Source: an uncultured Chlorobiota bacterium
Lineage (GTDB): Bacteria > Bacteroidota > Ignavibacteria > UBA10030 > UBA6906
NCBI GenBank assembly: GCA_900696645.1
Contig: CAADGV010000005.1
Coordinates: 121,724 to 185,723 of the forward strand
Direction of reading: 5' to 3'
DNA length: 64,000 nt
The notes beneath the pieces are model-generated. The model did not search any database. It was not told the DNA's origin and saw nothing but the letters and a program-made list of their open reading frames with translations. This document shows, in pieces, positions 1 to 8,029 of the stretch. The number at the start of each line of letters is the position of its first letter. Position 1 is the first letter of the stretch. The position numbers and the translations under genes are program-made.

Positions 1-1
1 T

Positions 2-772
2 CTGTATGTTCCCGCCATCACCTGGACTGCAGAACTCATCATACCTGTAGCGATGCCGTTTATCGTTTGGTCCGGCGCGTGGCTTGCGCTGAAACTTGTG
101 ACACGCAGGTTCCCAATTGAGAAGTCAACGCAGGCCGCCCTGCTTCTCACCGCCGGATTGGGCAACACGTCGTTTCTCGGATTTCCGCTCACGCAAGCAT
201 ACTTCGGCGATGAAGGCTTGCGCATAGCCGTCATTTGCGACCAACTCTCTTTCGTCGTTCTCTCAACACTCGGTGTCATAACGGCAATTCACGCATCGTC
301 CGGCGGCAAGGCCGACACAATGAAGATTGCCGGCAACGTCCTTCGGTTTCCTCCTTTTCTGGCGTTTGTTGCCGCCCTTCTCGTGCTGCGGTTTCTTGAC
401 TTCGAGCCAATACTTCCGCTGCTCGAAACGCTTGCAGGAACGCTGATTCCGCTCGCCCTTTTTTCCGTAGGATTGCAGATTCGCTTTTCGGAATGGAAGG
501 ACGATGTGCGCCACCTGTCACTCGGACTTGCATACAAGTTGATGGTTGCGCCGGCACTTGTGCTGGTTGTTGCTCTTCTTGCACAGGCGAAAGGAATCAT
601 AGCACAAACAAGCGTCTTTGAAGCAGCAACGGCTCCGATGATTACCTCGGCAATTCTCGCAACCGAATATCAACTGAATCCGCGTCTGTCAAATCTCATG
701 GTGAGTGTCGGCGTTCCTCTCTCGCTTTTCACGACGGCCTTTTGGTGGTTCGTTGTGAAGATGCTGCTGTAA
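2..772 (+). CDS. AEC family (auxin efflux carrier-like) transporter, 5' end cut by window
   Basis: The reading frame is open from base 2, so the true start lies upstream and the ATG at 53 is probably internal. About 257 residues remain of a family that usually has about 300. The visible part is very hydrophobic with repeated membrane segments. It carries features typical of the AEC/malate permease family: an early GLGNTSFLGFPL-like stretch, and a C-terminal half with an APMITSAILATEY stretch and a GVPLSLFT ending. Members move small organic anions across the inner membrane; the substrate cannot be told from sequence. It stands alone, followed by a 136-base gap. Confidence 0.85.
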   Translation: MYVPAITWTAELIIPVAMPFIVWSGAWLALKLVTRRFPIEKSTQAALLLTAGLGNTSFLGFPLTQAYFGDEGLRIAVICDQLSFVVLSTLGVITAIHASSGGKADTMKIAGNVLRFPPFLAFVAALLVLRFLDFEPILPLLETLAGTLIPLALFSVGLQIRFSEWKDDVRHLSLGLAYKLMVAPALVLVVALLAQAKGIIAQTSVFEAATAPMITSAILATEYQLNPRLSNLMVSVGVPLSLFTTAFWWFVVKMLL

Positions 773-782
773 TCCGGGGATA

Positions 783-815
783 ATGATAACCGCGAAGGCG
801 CTAAGACACGAAGAA
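783..815 (+). repeat. Eroded 'cgaaggcgctaagacacgaag' intergenic repeat
   Basis: The stretch aaccgcgaaggcgctaagac followed by acgaagaaaa resembles the degenerate short-period 'cgaag/cacgaag' sequences that are scattered between genes in many environmental bacteria. A related stretch lies near 3837-3905. I see no ORF or terminator hairpin here. The function is unknown, and its identity as a repeat family member rests on recollection and on the second copy. Confidence 0.4.
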
Positions 816-908
816 AAGCCGAAGCGATGCTTCAGCTGCGAATTGCATTTCCATCAACCGATTCATAGTTTCAATCAGAATTGAAATCCCCACGCTGCGG
901 AATATTTC

Positions 909-1781
909 ATGATAAAGCTGTGCCTTGCTTTCTTTCTCATTTTTTGTCCCAATCGTTCTATATCGCAGATCTCCCTTGTTGATGATCTTCAGAGAAAACT
1001 GACTCTCGACTCCCCTGCACAACGCATCGTCTCGCTGGCGCCGAGTATCACCGAAACGTTGTTCGCCATCGGCGCGGGGAATCAGGTTGTCGGCGTGACC
1101 GATTACTGCAACTACCCCAACGAGGCAAAGACGAAACAGCGCGTCGGCGGCGTTATCAACCCGAACATCGAGGCCATTATAGGCTTGAAACCGGATTTGA
1201 TCGTGCTGAGCATGGAGGGAAACGTGCGGGAGGATTTCAACAAGCTGACGAGTTTCGGCATTCCCGTATTTGTGACGAACCCGCGCAACCTCGCCGGCAT
1301 CTACACATCCATCTCACAACTCGGAACGCTTACCGGCCAACCGGCACAAGCAATGACTCTTGTGCATTCTCTCAAGATGCGCGCCGACTCGATTGTTCTC
1401 GCTGCCTTTTCTTCCAAAAGCCGCAAGACGTTGCTCTTTGTTTCTCTCCAGCCGATTATCGTTGCGGGACGGGGAACGTTTCTCGCAGAACTGATTGAAC
1501 TTGCGGGAGGGATGAACACCGCAGCGCAAACGTCGTCAACGTATCCCGCGTACAGCCGCGAGGCAGTGTTGAAGGACAATCCGGATGTGCTTATTTTCAT
1601 GTCAGGTATTCTTTCCAACCCCGCCGAGCTTTCTCAATTGTATCCCGAATGGAAAACATTGAACGCATTCCGGAGAAAGAAGATTTTTGTGATTGATTCC
1701 GATATTGTCTCACGTCCCGGACCGCGGGCGGTTGACGGACTTGAAATGCTGTATAAGGTCATCCAAGAAGGACACGAATGA
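909..1781 (+). CDS. Periplasmic ABC transporter substrate-binding protein, BtuF-like
   Basis: This 290-residue exported protein has a hydrophobic signal segment at residues 1-19. It is followed by the class III periplasmic binding fold of the cobalamin/siderophore/heme group. Visible markers are RIVSLAPSITETLFAIGAG near residue 40, GVTDYCNYP, NIEAIIGLKPDLIV, and the C-terminal RPGPRAVDGLEML. The first two are typical of BtuF (vitamin B12 binding). No permease or ATPase gene adjoins it, and no cobalamin riboswitch fits in the short upstream gap. The substrate (B12 or another corrinoid or iron chelate) is therefore inferred only. Its stop overlaps the next gene as ATGA, so the two are probably translationally coupled. 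Confidence 0.85.
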   Translation: MIKLCLAFFLIFCPNRSISQISLVDDLQRKLTLDSPAQRIVSLAPSITETLFAIGAGNQVVGVTDYCNYPNEAKTKQRVGGVINPNIEAIIGLKPDLIVLSMEGNVREDFNKLTSFGIPVFVTNPRNLAGIYTSISQLGTLTGQPAQAMTLVHSLKMRADSIVLAAFSSKSRKTLLFVSLQPIIVAGRGTFLAELIELAGGMNTAAQTSSTYPAYSREAVLKDNPDVLIFMSGILSNPAELSQLYPEWKTLNAFRRKKIFVIDSDIVSRPGPRAVDGLEMLYKVIQEGHE

Positions 1782-2467
1782 ACAAGAAGAAAAAGTCAGT
1801 GAAGAAACGGCGCGCAAGCGCATCGAAGAAACCCCGCCGCGCGCAACGGTCGAAGCGGAAAGTATTCATTGCCGTTGCGGGGAACATCGGAGCGGGCAAA
1901 TCGTCTCTCACGCAATTGCTGAGTCTGCGGTACGGATGGAAGCCGTTCTTCGAGTCGGTAGAAGACAATCCGTATCTCAACGACTTCTACGCCGATATGA
2001 AGCGATGGTCGTTCAACCTGCAGGTGTATTTCCTCTCCAACCGGTTCCGCAGCCACAAGGCAATCACCGAAGGACCGGAATCGGTGATACTCGATAGGGT
2101 GATTTACGAAGACGCCGAGATTTTTGCCCGCAACCTTTACGAGATCGGCAACATGGAGCAGCGGGACTACGAGAACTACGTTGCGCTGTACGACGTGATG
2201 ACGGAATATCTCCGTCCGCCGGACTTGCTGATTTATCTGCGTGCGAATGTTGACACGCTTGTGCAGCAGATTTTCTTGCGCGGCCGCGATTTTGAACAAT
2301 CCATCAAGAAGGAATACCTCGAACAACTCAACAGACATTACGAATCATGGATTGCCCGCTACAAAAAAGGCCCGCTGCTCGTCGTCGAGTCGGACGAGCT
2401 GGACTTCGTGAACAAGCAGGAAGATTTGGAACAGTTGGTGAGGATGATTGAGGGGAAGTTGAGATAG
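1778..2467 (+). CDS. Deoxynucleoside kinase (dNK/dGK-dAK family)
   Basis: The 229-residue product phosphorylates deoxynucleosides for salvage of DNA precursors. It shows the P-loop GNIGAGKSS near residue 39, the downstream FESVEDNPYL stretch, the DRVIYEDAEIFA segment corresponding to the DRS/ERS motif, and the arginine-rich lid RGRDFEQ. The start overlaps the preceding stop as ATGA. The first 28 residues are almost purely Lys/Arg/Ser/Ala and precede the kinase fold, which is unusual for this family. A later start would have to fall inside the fold, so the tail looks genuine. Base preference (dA, dG or dC) cannot be read from sequence. Confidence 0.9.
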   Translation: MNKKKKSVKKRRASASKKPRRAQRSKRKVFIAVAGNIGAGKSSLTQLLSLRYGWKPFFESVEDNPYLNDFYADMKRWSFNLQVYFLSNRFRSHKAITEGPESVILDRVIYEDAEIFARNLYEIGNMEQRDYENYVALYDVMTEYLRPPDLLIYLRANVDTLVQQIFLRGRDFEQSIKKEYLEQLNRHYESWIARYKKGPLLVVESDELDFVNKQEDLEQLVRMIEGKLR

Positions 2468-2604
2468 TCAAGTGGCTGGGCAAGTCGTTGCGCTGTGACA
2501 CCGGCACCAGTCCGGCCAAATGGACAATCATGGAGCTGGTGCGTAATATATGGAAACAGCATAACCACAGTCAGCTGCTTAATAAATCAAGGGGTCTCTA
2601 AACA

Positions 2605-3036
2605 ATGAAACTGATTGCCAAATTCGCTCTTCCGATCTTAATTGTGGCGATTTTATACTTATTGATTTCGGGAAACATGCTTTCACCCTCACCCTTCGTA
2701 ATTGCAATGCAGATATTAGCGGTGGCGTTAAGTATTTGGGCACGCAGAAGTTTTCAGGCAGGACAATTCAGTGTCGATGCAGAACCGAAGGAAGGACCAT
2801 TGTTGTCAAGTGGGCCGTATGCGTTTATTCGACACCCAATGTACACTGCGGCGTTATTATTGATTTGGTCAAGTATTTTTGGTCATTTGTCCATCTCTAC
2901 CGTGATTATTGGTTTGGTCGTCACAAGTGCTGTCTCTATTCGTGTTGTGAGTGAGGAACAGGTTCTGCATGCACATTTTCCTGACTATGCGGAGTACTCA
3001 CGTAAAACCAAAAGGATAATTCCATTCATAATCTAA
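2605..3036 (+). CDS. Isoprenylcysteine carboxyl methyltransferase/phospholipid methyltransferase family membrane protein
   Basis: The product is a 143-residue integral membrane protein with about four hydrophobic segments. It has the SAM-binding GPYAFIRHPMYTA motif near residue 70 and a late EEQVLHAHFPDYAEYS stretch. Both are hallmarks of the ICMT/PEMT superfamily, which methylates lipids or small hydrophobic acceptors. Bacterial members are mostly uncharacterised and the acceptor is unknown. Base composition is visibly more AT-rich than the flanking genes, and it sits alone between two untranslated gaps, which would fit recent acquisition. Confidence 0.8.
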   Translation: MKLIAKFALPILIVAILYLLISGNMLSPSPFVIAMQILAVALSIWARRSFQAGQFSVDAEPKEGPLLSSGPYAFIRHPMYTAALLLIWSSIFGHLSISTVIIGLVVTSAVSIRVVSEEQVLHAHFPDYAEYSRKTKRIIPFII

Positions 3037-3082
3037 TAATCAAAGATAAATGCAACGCAGCCTATCCGGTTGCTCAATCCGA

Positions 3083-3132
3083 CGTTGCAATCGCGGGTAA
3101 AAACGGCTTCAGCCCGCAGGAACACTGCAACG
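3083..3132. repeat. Imperfect inverted repeat / hairpin
   Basis: The arms CGTTGCA (3083-3089) and TGCAACG (3126-3132) are perfect inverted repeats. Inside them GCGGG and CCCGC can also pair. The structure lies in the gap between the methyltransferase gene and the 52-residue ORF and has no T-run, so it is not an obvious terminator. Function unknown. Confidence 0.4.
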
Positions 3133-3191
3133 AAGGTTAGCGCCAGTCCGTTACGCTGCCTGACAAGCTGAGATGAACGCAGGAGAAGTTG

Positions 3192-3350
3192 ATGAGCGAT
3201 ACAACAACCTTAATAGCCGCCCTGGAAAATGCTCCCGGTATTGAAGGACTGGTAATAGCGGCAGCCGTTGAGCGCGAAGGTGGTTTTACTGAACGTCTTT
3301 ACCGCGTGCGGACCGAGAATCGCTCCGGGAAATCCAACCGATCCACTTAG
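3192..3350 (+). CDS. Small ORF, 52 residues, possibly a truncated DinB-like N-terminus
   Basis: An ATG lies six bases after an AGGAG Shine-Dalgarno sequence and opens a 52-codon frame ending in TAG at 3348-3350. The first 16 residues, MSDTTTLIAALENAPG, resemble the beginnings of DinB_2/DinB-superfamily proteins, which are usually about 160 residues long. After that the similarity stops and the tail turns basic (VRTENRSGKSNRST). It may be a decayed or recombined gene fragment or a genuine small protein. The next gene is convergent and ends at 3370. Confidence 0.35.
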   Translation: MSDTTTLIAALENAPGIEGLVIAAAVEREGGFTERLYRVRTENRSGKSNRST

Positions 3351-3369
3351 TCCACACCGTCCACAATCA

Positions 3370-3831
3370 TCACGCCTCCTCCGCCCCCAGCCTCGCCAGC
3401 TCATCCGCACGCTCGTTCAGCTCGACGCCGGCGTGGCCTTCCACTTTGTGGAACTTCACGTTCAGTCCGTCGAGCAAATCCAGCAATCTTGACCACAAAT
3501 CCTTGTTTTCCACCGGCTGCTTCTTTGCATTCTTCCATCCATTCTTCTTCCATCTCACATACCATTTCTGGTGCATGCAGTTGACGAGGTAGGCGCTGTC
3601 GGAATAAACGGTAACGGGCTTGTCTTTTGCTTTGATTGCTTCAAGGGCCTTAATGCAGGCTGTCAGTTCCATCCGCTGGTTGGAAGTGTTGCACTCGCCG
3701 CCGTGAAGTTCCTTGATGTGATCTTTGTACTTCATCACAACGCCCCAGCCGCCGGCGTTGTTCGCCGATTGATTGCCCGAACAGGCGCCGTCGCAGTAGA
3801 TGATGATTGTATCGGACAATGATGCAGACAT
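3370..3831 (-). CDS. rnhA: Ribonuclease HI
   Basis: Cleaves the RNA strand of RNA/DNA hybrids, for example at replication primers and R-loops. The four catalytic acidic residues are in place: Asp in YCDGACSGN, Glu in QRMELTA, Asp in YSDSAYL, and Asp in NERADELA. The GHAG histidine loop is also present. The start MSASLSDT at 3831 gives 153 residues, close to the family norm of about 155. An upstream in-frame start at 3870 would add 13 residues encoded in repeat-like sequence and is unlikely. It is probably the last gene of the tmk-S41-tauE-rnhA run on the minus strand. Confidence 0.95.
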   Translation of the reverse strand: MSASLSDTIIIYCDGACSGNQSANNAGGWGVVMKYKDHIKELHGGECNTSNQRMELTACIKALEAIKAKDKPVTVYSDSAYLVNCMHQKWYVRWKKNGWKNAKKQPVENKDLWSRLLDLLDGLNVKFHKVEGHAGVELNERADELARLGAEEA

Positions 3832-3836
3832 TTTTT

Positions 3837-3905
3837 CAACACGAAGCCACATAGAACCATGAAGGTTCATAAAGAAACTTCTTGCAGTTCCGTGTCACTT
3901 CGAGC
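3837..3905 (-). repeat. Eroded 'cacgaag'-type intergenic repeat
   Basis: Read on the minus strand, this stretch runs from gtgacacggaactgcaagaa through gaaccttcatggttct to ggcttcgtgttg. It is a loose reiteration of the cttcgtgt/ggttc themes common between genes in environmental genomes. It resembles the shorter element near 783-815. It lies in the leader of rnhA and runs into the extended, unlikely start of that ORF. Confidence 0.4.
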
Positions 3906-3930
3906 CTTTGTGTTGAGAGCATTTTCCGGG

Positions 3931-4749
3931 TCAAAAGAAGAACATTTTCACGGCAATCGCAAGCAGGAATACGGCGTAGAGTTTTCTGAGATTATCCGCA
4001 TGTGTTTTGTGTGCCACCATCGCGCCGTACTTCGCCATGGGAACCGTGCCGATAATGAGAGGAATGGAGTGAACGTAATCAACAAACCCGATAGTGAAAT
4101 CGGAAATCTGCGGCGCATACACGTCGATCGTTGTCCAGCCCTTGACGATGTACCCGATTGTTGACGCAAGAGCCGTAATCACAATACTTGCGCTCGATGT
4201 CCCCAGCGCTTTCTTGAGCGGCACGCGCAGGAAATAGTACATCATCGGAATCGCAAACACGCCGCCGCCGACTCCCGCCAGCGATGACACAAGTCCCACA
4301 ATCAAACCAATAACACCTAATTTCATCGTGTTCCCGTCTATTCCATTGTCAACCTTCCCGGCTTTCTGTTCAACAAGCAGCCGTACTGCCGCGATGATCA
4401 CAACAGTGGCGAAGATTTGCTGCAGCGTTTTTCCCGCCAACGCCGCGGCAATGTTGGCCCCGATGATCGACCCGATGACGCTCGCCCCGCCCATGATGAA
4501 CACGATGCGCCAGAGGACGTTGCCGTTTTTGTTATGTTGATAGGCGGATGGAATGGATGCGAAGATGACGATGAGAAGGCTCGTTCCCAACGCAAGATGC
4601 GTAGCAACAAGCGACGAGATATTGATATGATGAAAATAGAACACCAGAATGGGGACGAGAATAATCCCGCCCCCGACACCGAAGAACCCGGCAAGAAACC
4701 CCGCGATACACCCCGCTATCAGCAAAAGAACAAGCGCGAGCGGATCCAT
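3931..4749 (-). CDS. Sulfite exporter TauE/SafE family protein
   Basis: The 272-residue product is an integral inner-membrane protein with about eight membrane segments. It has two glycine-rich repeats typical of the family, FLAGFFGVGGGIILVP near residue 20 and SSLAGVGGGVFAIPM near residue 160. Characterised relatives export sulfite or sulfonates, but many have unknown anion substrates, so only the family is assigned. Its ATG directly abuts the TAA of the upstream S41 protease gene, which indicates one transcript. Confidence 0.88.
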   Translation of the reverse strand: MDPLALVLLLIAGCIAGFLAGFFGVGGGIILVPILVFYFHHINISSLVATHLALGTSLLIVIFASIPSAYQHNKNGNVLWRIVFIMGGASVIGSIIGANIAAALAGKTLQQIFATVVIIAAVRLLVEQKAGKVDNGIDGNTMKLGVIGLIVGLVSSLAGVGGGVFAIPMMYYFLRVPLKKALGTSSASIVITALASTIGYIVKGWTTIDVYAPQISDFTIGFVDYVHSIPLIIGTVPMAKYGAMVAHKTHADNLRKLYAVFLLAIAVKMFFF

Positions 4750-6402
4750 TTAGCCCTTTATCTTGTGGGGATTCGCTTTGCCGTTCTTCAACAACGCAAG
4801 TGCAACGTCAAGCTGGCTGTCACCTTTCAGCGATGCGGCAATTCTTCCGGCTTCCCCTTTGACGCGAGCCATCATTTCGATATTCAATTCCCGTTCGATG
4901 TGATTACGGTAGCGGTCGAAGCCTCTGTTCTTTTCCTTTTCAAGAGCCGCTGAAAGAAGATCAAGATCGGCAAGAACCTCTTTGCTGTAATGCGAACGTT
5001 CGGCAATTTGCCGGAGTTCGTTCACTTTGCCGTCGCTTTCTTCCTTGTAGTCGAATTTCTGGTCGTCGAGATATTTGCGGAATTCCTTCATAACAGACTC
5101 GTTGACACCTGTAAACTCCGCTGTCTTGCGTGCGGAGAAGTACGTATTGGCAAACCGGAAGAATAACGACTTGCGGAACAACTCTCTCACCATCGGGCCG
5201 GGATCCGTTTCGGTGACGGATGAATCGGGAGTAATGCCGCCGTATTCGTACACGGTTCTGCCGCCTTTCGTCTTGAAGGCACGCTTCAGACTGTCGGGAA
5301 CGGTAGCAAAAACACCGTTCCTGTCCTTGTGCATATAGTCAATTTCCTGGATGCTTCGGCCGCTGGGAATGTAATAGCGCGCCGTGGTGACCTTCAACTG
5401 GGCCCCGTAATTCAACGGCACAATTGTTTGAACCAGCCCTTTGCCGAAACTTCGGGTGCCCACGACAATTCCCCTGTCAAGATCCTGAATTGCGCCCGCC
5501 ACAATTTCGCTTGCACTTGCGCTGCTGCGATTCACGAGAACAATCAGCGGCACGTCGGGCAACAGGGGCTCTTCCACGGAGTTGTATTGCTTTTCCGATT
5601 CGGGGCGGCGGCCCTTTGTGCTGACGATCAGGTTTCCTTTCGTTACAAATTTGCTGACAACATCAACGGCGGCGTCAAGCAAGCCGCCGGGGTTACCGCG
5701 TAAGTCAAGAACAAGCCCTTTGATTTCGCCCTTCAGCTTCAGCTCCTTCAGCGATTGCCGGAGTTCATCGCCGGCTTTTCGTGAGAAGCGTTCGAGCCGT
5801 ACGTACGCAATACCGTTGCCGATGAACTCTGCGTACGTCACGTTCTTCACCCGGATATCCTCTCTCACAACAACGAAGAGAATCGGTTTGTTCTCGCCTT
5901 CACGCTGGATGAGAATCTTGACTTCTGTGCCCGGTTCGCCGCGCATGTACGAACGGACTTCGTTTGAATTCTTGTCCGCCACCTTCGTGCCGTCGATTTC
6001 GATGATTTTGTCACCGGGGATTATCCCTGCCCGCTGCGCCGCGTGTCCATCCATCACGCTAATCACCTGAACAGAACCGTCGCGTGCCCCTATCGTAACA
6101 CCGATGCCCCCATACCGGCCGTTCGTCAGCATCTCGACTTCATCGCCATCTTCCTTGTCGATGAACACGGTATAAGGATCGAGCGTTCCCAGCATGCCTT
6201 TGATGCCCGCTTGCATGAATTTCTCGGGATCGACTTCGTCGACGTAGTTGAGGGAGATTTCCTTATAGACGCGTCCGAAGATGTCGATTCCTTTATTGAT
6301 CTTGAAGAAGAAATCGGTATCTACCGGAGGGCCAAACCCGACTGAAAGAACAACCGCACCAATAATCGCAGCACCAAGCACGAAATATTTCGTTCGCTTC
6401 AT
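4750..6402 (-). CDS. S41 family carboxy-terminal processing peptidase (CtpA-like)
   Basis: A secreted or membrane-anchored serine protease of 550 residues that trims protein C-termini in the periplasm. An N-terminal hydrophobic segment (residues 5-25) is followed by a PDZ domain (GGIGVTIGARDG to PGDKIIEIDG). The S41 catalytic domain then shows the Ser in SSASASEIVAGA and the general-base Lys in SFGKGLVQT. A long C-terminal extension of about 150 charged residues follows. The frame is open to 6621, but MKRTKYF at 6402 is preceded by an AGGAGA ribosome site and starts the signal segment. The extra 73 upstream residues overlap tmk and are not believed. It lies 55 bases after tmk and abuts the tauE-like gene. 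Confidence 0.93.
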   Translation of the reverse strand: MKRTKYFVLGAAIIGAVVLSVGFGPPVDTDFFFKINKGIDIFGRVYKEISLNYVDEVDPEKFMQAGIKGMLGTLDPYTVFIDKEDGDEVEMLTNGRYGGIGVTIGARDGSVQVISVMDGHAAQRAGIIPGDKIIEIDGTKVADKNSNEVRSYMRGEPGTEVKILIQREGENKPILFVVVREDIRVKNVTYAEFIGNGIAYVRLERFSRKAGDELRQSLKELKLKGEIKGLVLDLRGNPGGLLDAAVDVVSKFVTKGNLIVSTKGRRPESEKQYNSVEEPLLPDVPLIVLVNRSSASASEIVAGAIQDLDRGIVVGTRSFGKGLVQTIVPLNYGAQLKVTTARYYIPSGRSIQEIDYMHKDRNGVFATVPDSLKRAFKTKGGRTVYEYGGITPDSSVTETDPGPMVRELFRKSLFFRFANTYFSARKTAEFTGVNESVMKEFRKYLDDQKFDYKEESDGKVNELRQIAERSHYSKEVLADLDLLSAALEKEKNRGFDRYRNHIERELNIEMMARVKGEAGRIAASLKGDSQLDVALALLKNGKANPHKIKG

Positions 6403-6457
6403 GAATCTCTCCTCGTTGTGAACATACTGTTTCATTCTCAAAAATCTTCTTCGCCAA

Positions 6458-7084
6458 TCATCGGGCCAATGCCGCTGATTTCTTTTCAACGGCCTTCCGG
6501 ATTTCTTTTTGTATTGTCTCGATGGAAAGCATTCCGTCAACACGAAACCACCGGCCGGGGTCGTCAGCGGCAAGTTGATGATAGCCCTGCCGCACACGCT
6601 CATAGAATGCCCGTCCGGCACTCTCCATTCTGTCGAATGTCAGGCCTGCTTTCGTTTTCCGCCGTTCAATTTCCTCAATCGGAATATCCACAAGAATCGT
6701 CAGGTCGGGCATGGTTCCGCCCGTTGCAAAGCGGTTGATCGTTTGAACATCCTCAAGGCCGAGCCCGCGCCCGTACCCTTGATACGCCGTTGTGGAATCG
6801 CAATACCTGTCGCACACCACAACGTCGCCCCGTTGCAGCGCCGGAGCAATGACTTGCTGAACAAGTTGCGAGCGGCTGGCGGAGAACAGCAATATCTCCG
6901 CCGCATCCGACATTTCAAGATGATTCTTGTCGAGAAGGATGTCGCGGATTTTCTCCGATATGACGGTTCCCCCGGGTTCGCGGATGAAGTGGACGGTGTG
7001 GCGCTGTTGTCTCAATTGTTCAACGAGCAGTTTCGCCTGTGTGGACTTGCCGCTGAAGTCGAGACCTTCAAAGCTTATGAACAT
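6458..7084 (-). CDS. tmk: Thymidylate kinase
   Basis: Phosphorylates dTMP to dTDP, the committed step of dTTP supply. The 208-residue length matches the family. Visible motifs are the P-loop EGLDFSGKSTQ at residues 5-15, REPGGT near residue 36, CDRYCDST near residue 92 and the YQGYGRGL substrate-binding stretch. The P-loop has Phe-Ser where many homologues have Gly-Ala or Gly-Ser, a tolerated variation. The start ATG lies 183 bases from the divergent sigma-factor gene, so this gap should hold promoters in both directions. Confidence 0.96.
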   Translation of the reverse strand: MFISFEGLDFSGKSTQAKLLVEQLRQQRHTVHFIREPGGTVISEKIRDILLDKNHLEMSDAAEILLFSASRSQLVQQVIAPALQRGDVVVCDRYCDSTTAYQGYGRGLGLEDVQTINRFATGGTMPDLTILVDIPIEEIERRKTKAGLTFDRMESAGRAFYERVRQGYHQLAADDPGRWFRVDGMLSIETIQKEIRKAVEKKSAALAR

Positions 7085-7267
7085 TCGATATTCCTGACTT
7101 GAGAACCTTCCTGTTGTGGAGGATGGTGCATCGGAACTGACATCGTTCCGTGTCCCCGCGGTTCTTCATTCGATTTCAACATACGGATTTCATCTGCCTG
7201 AGTCAATTGCTACTTATGATGCTTTTCAGTAATTTCATGTCAAAATCAGAGTTTCCCTTTCCACTCA

Positions 7268-7966
7268 ATGGCAAAGCAAACGCGTCCGGCACGCCGCCCC
7301 CAACCCGAGCCCGCAACATCTCCTCAGGGACCCTCAGGCAACATCCCGCACAATCAGACGCTTTCAATCAAAGAACAACAGAAAGCGGAATCGCGCGCCG
7401 AAGATTCGCGTCTCATTCAGGCTGCGCTCAAAGGCAACAACACCGCCTACAAACGGCTGATGAAAAAGTATCACGATGCCATCTACAATTTCATCTACAG
7501 AATGGTGCATGACAAACATCAGGTGGAGGACCTGACGCAGGAAGCATTCATTAAAGCGTTCGGATCGCTGTCGAGTTTCAACGAGGAGTACGCGTTCAGT
7601 ACGTGGTTGTACAAGATTGCAACAAACAACAGCATCGACTATATCCGCAAGCGGAAACTGCAAACATACTCCATCGACAAGCCGATTGAGGCAAAAGACA
7701 GCGACTATTCGTTCGAGCTGCCGGATGATTCATACGAAACCGACAAGGATATGATCAGTGACCAGCGGGCTCACATGCTGAACGAGGCAATCAAAAAACT
7801 GCCGGAGAAGTATCGAAAAGTCATTCACATGCGTCATGTTGATGAGAAGAGTTATGAAGAGATTGCCATCCAGCTCAAACTCCCCATTGGAACGGTAAAA
7901 GCCCATATTTTCAGGGCAAGGGAAATGTTGTATAAATCACTTAAGGATCGAATCAGGCATTATTGA
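7268..7966 (+). CDS. ECF-type RNA polymerase sigma factor
   Basis: A sigma-70 family factor of 232 residues. A proline-rich, poorly ordered N-terminal tail of about 45 residues precedes region 2 (YHDAIYNFIYRMVHDKHQVEDLTQEAFIKAF split around residues 70-100, including the -10 recognition helix). A linker follows, then region 4 (PEKYRKVIHMRHVDEKSYEEIA and LPIGTVKAHIFRAREML, the -35 helix-turn-helix). Region 3 is missing, as in the ECF group. No anti-sigma gene with a cytoplasmic zinc-finger domain adjoins it. The next gene encodes an exported toast-rack protein 63 bases downstream, which may be co-transcribed. Confidence 0.92.
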   Translation: MAKQTRPARRPQPEPATSPQGPSGNIPHNQTLSIKEQQKAESRAEDSRLIQAALKGNNTAYKRLMKKYHDAIYNFIYRMVHDKHQVEDLTQEAFIKAFGSLSSFNEEYAFSTWLYKIATNNSIDYIRKRKLQTYSIDKPIEAKDSDYSFELPDDSYETDKDMISDQRAHMLNEAIKKLPEKYRKVIHMRHVDEKSYEEIAIQLKLPIGTVKAHIFRAREMLYKSLKDRIRHY

Positions 7967-8029
7967 CGTTTACCCCCTTGTTTCCATGCAACTATACGGC
8001 CCTCCCTGACGTAAGCTATACGTAGAGAA

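Noticed and set aside
3050-3150. Possible integron attC site beside the hairpin
   Set aside because: The inverted arms and GTTAGCG do not meet the RYYYAAC/GTTRRRY core-site rules, and no integron integrase is adjacent; the only integrase is 60 kb away in the window.
6403-6621. 73-residue N-terminal extension of the S41 protease frame
   Set aside because: The extension overlaps tmk on the same strand, has no signal character, and an AGGAGA ribosome site sits before the ATG at 6402 that begins the signal segment.
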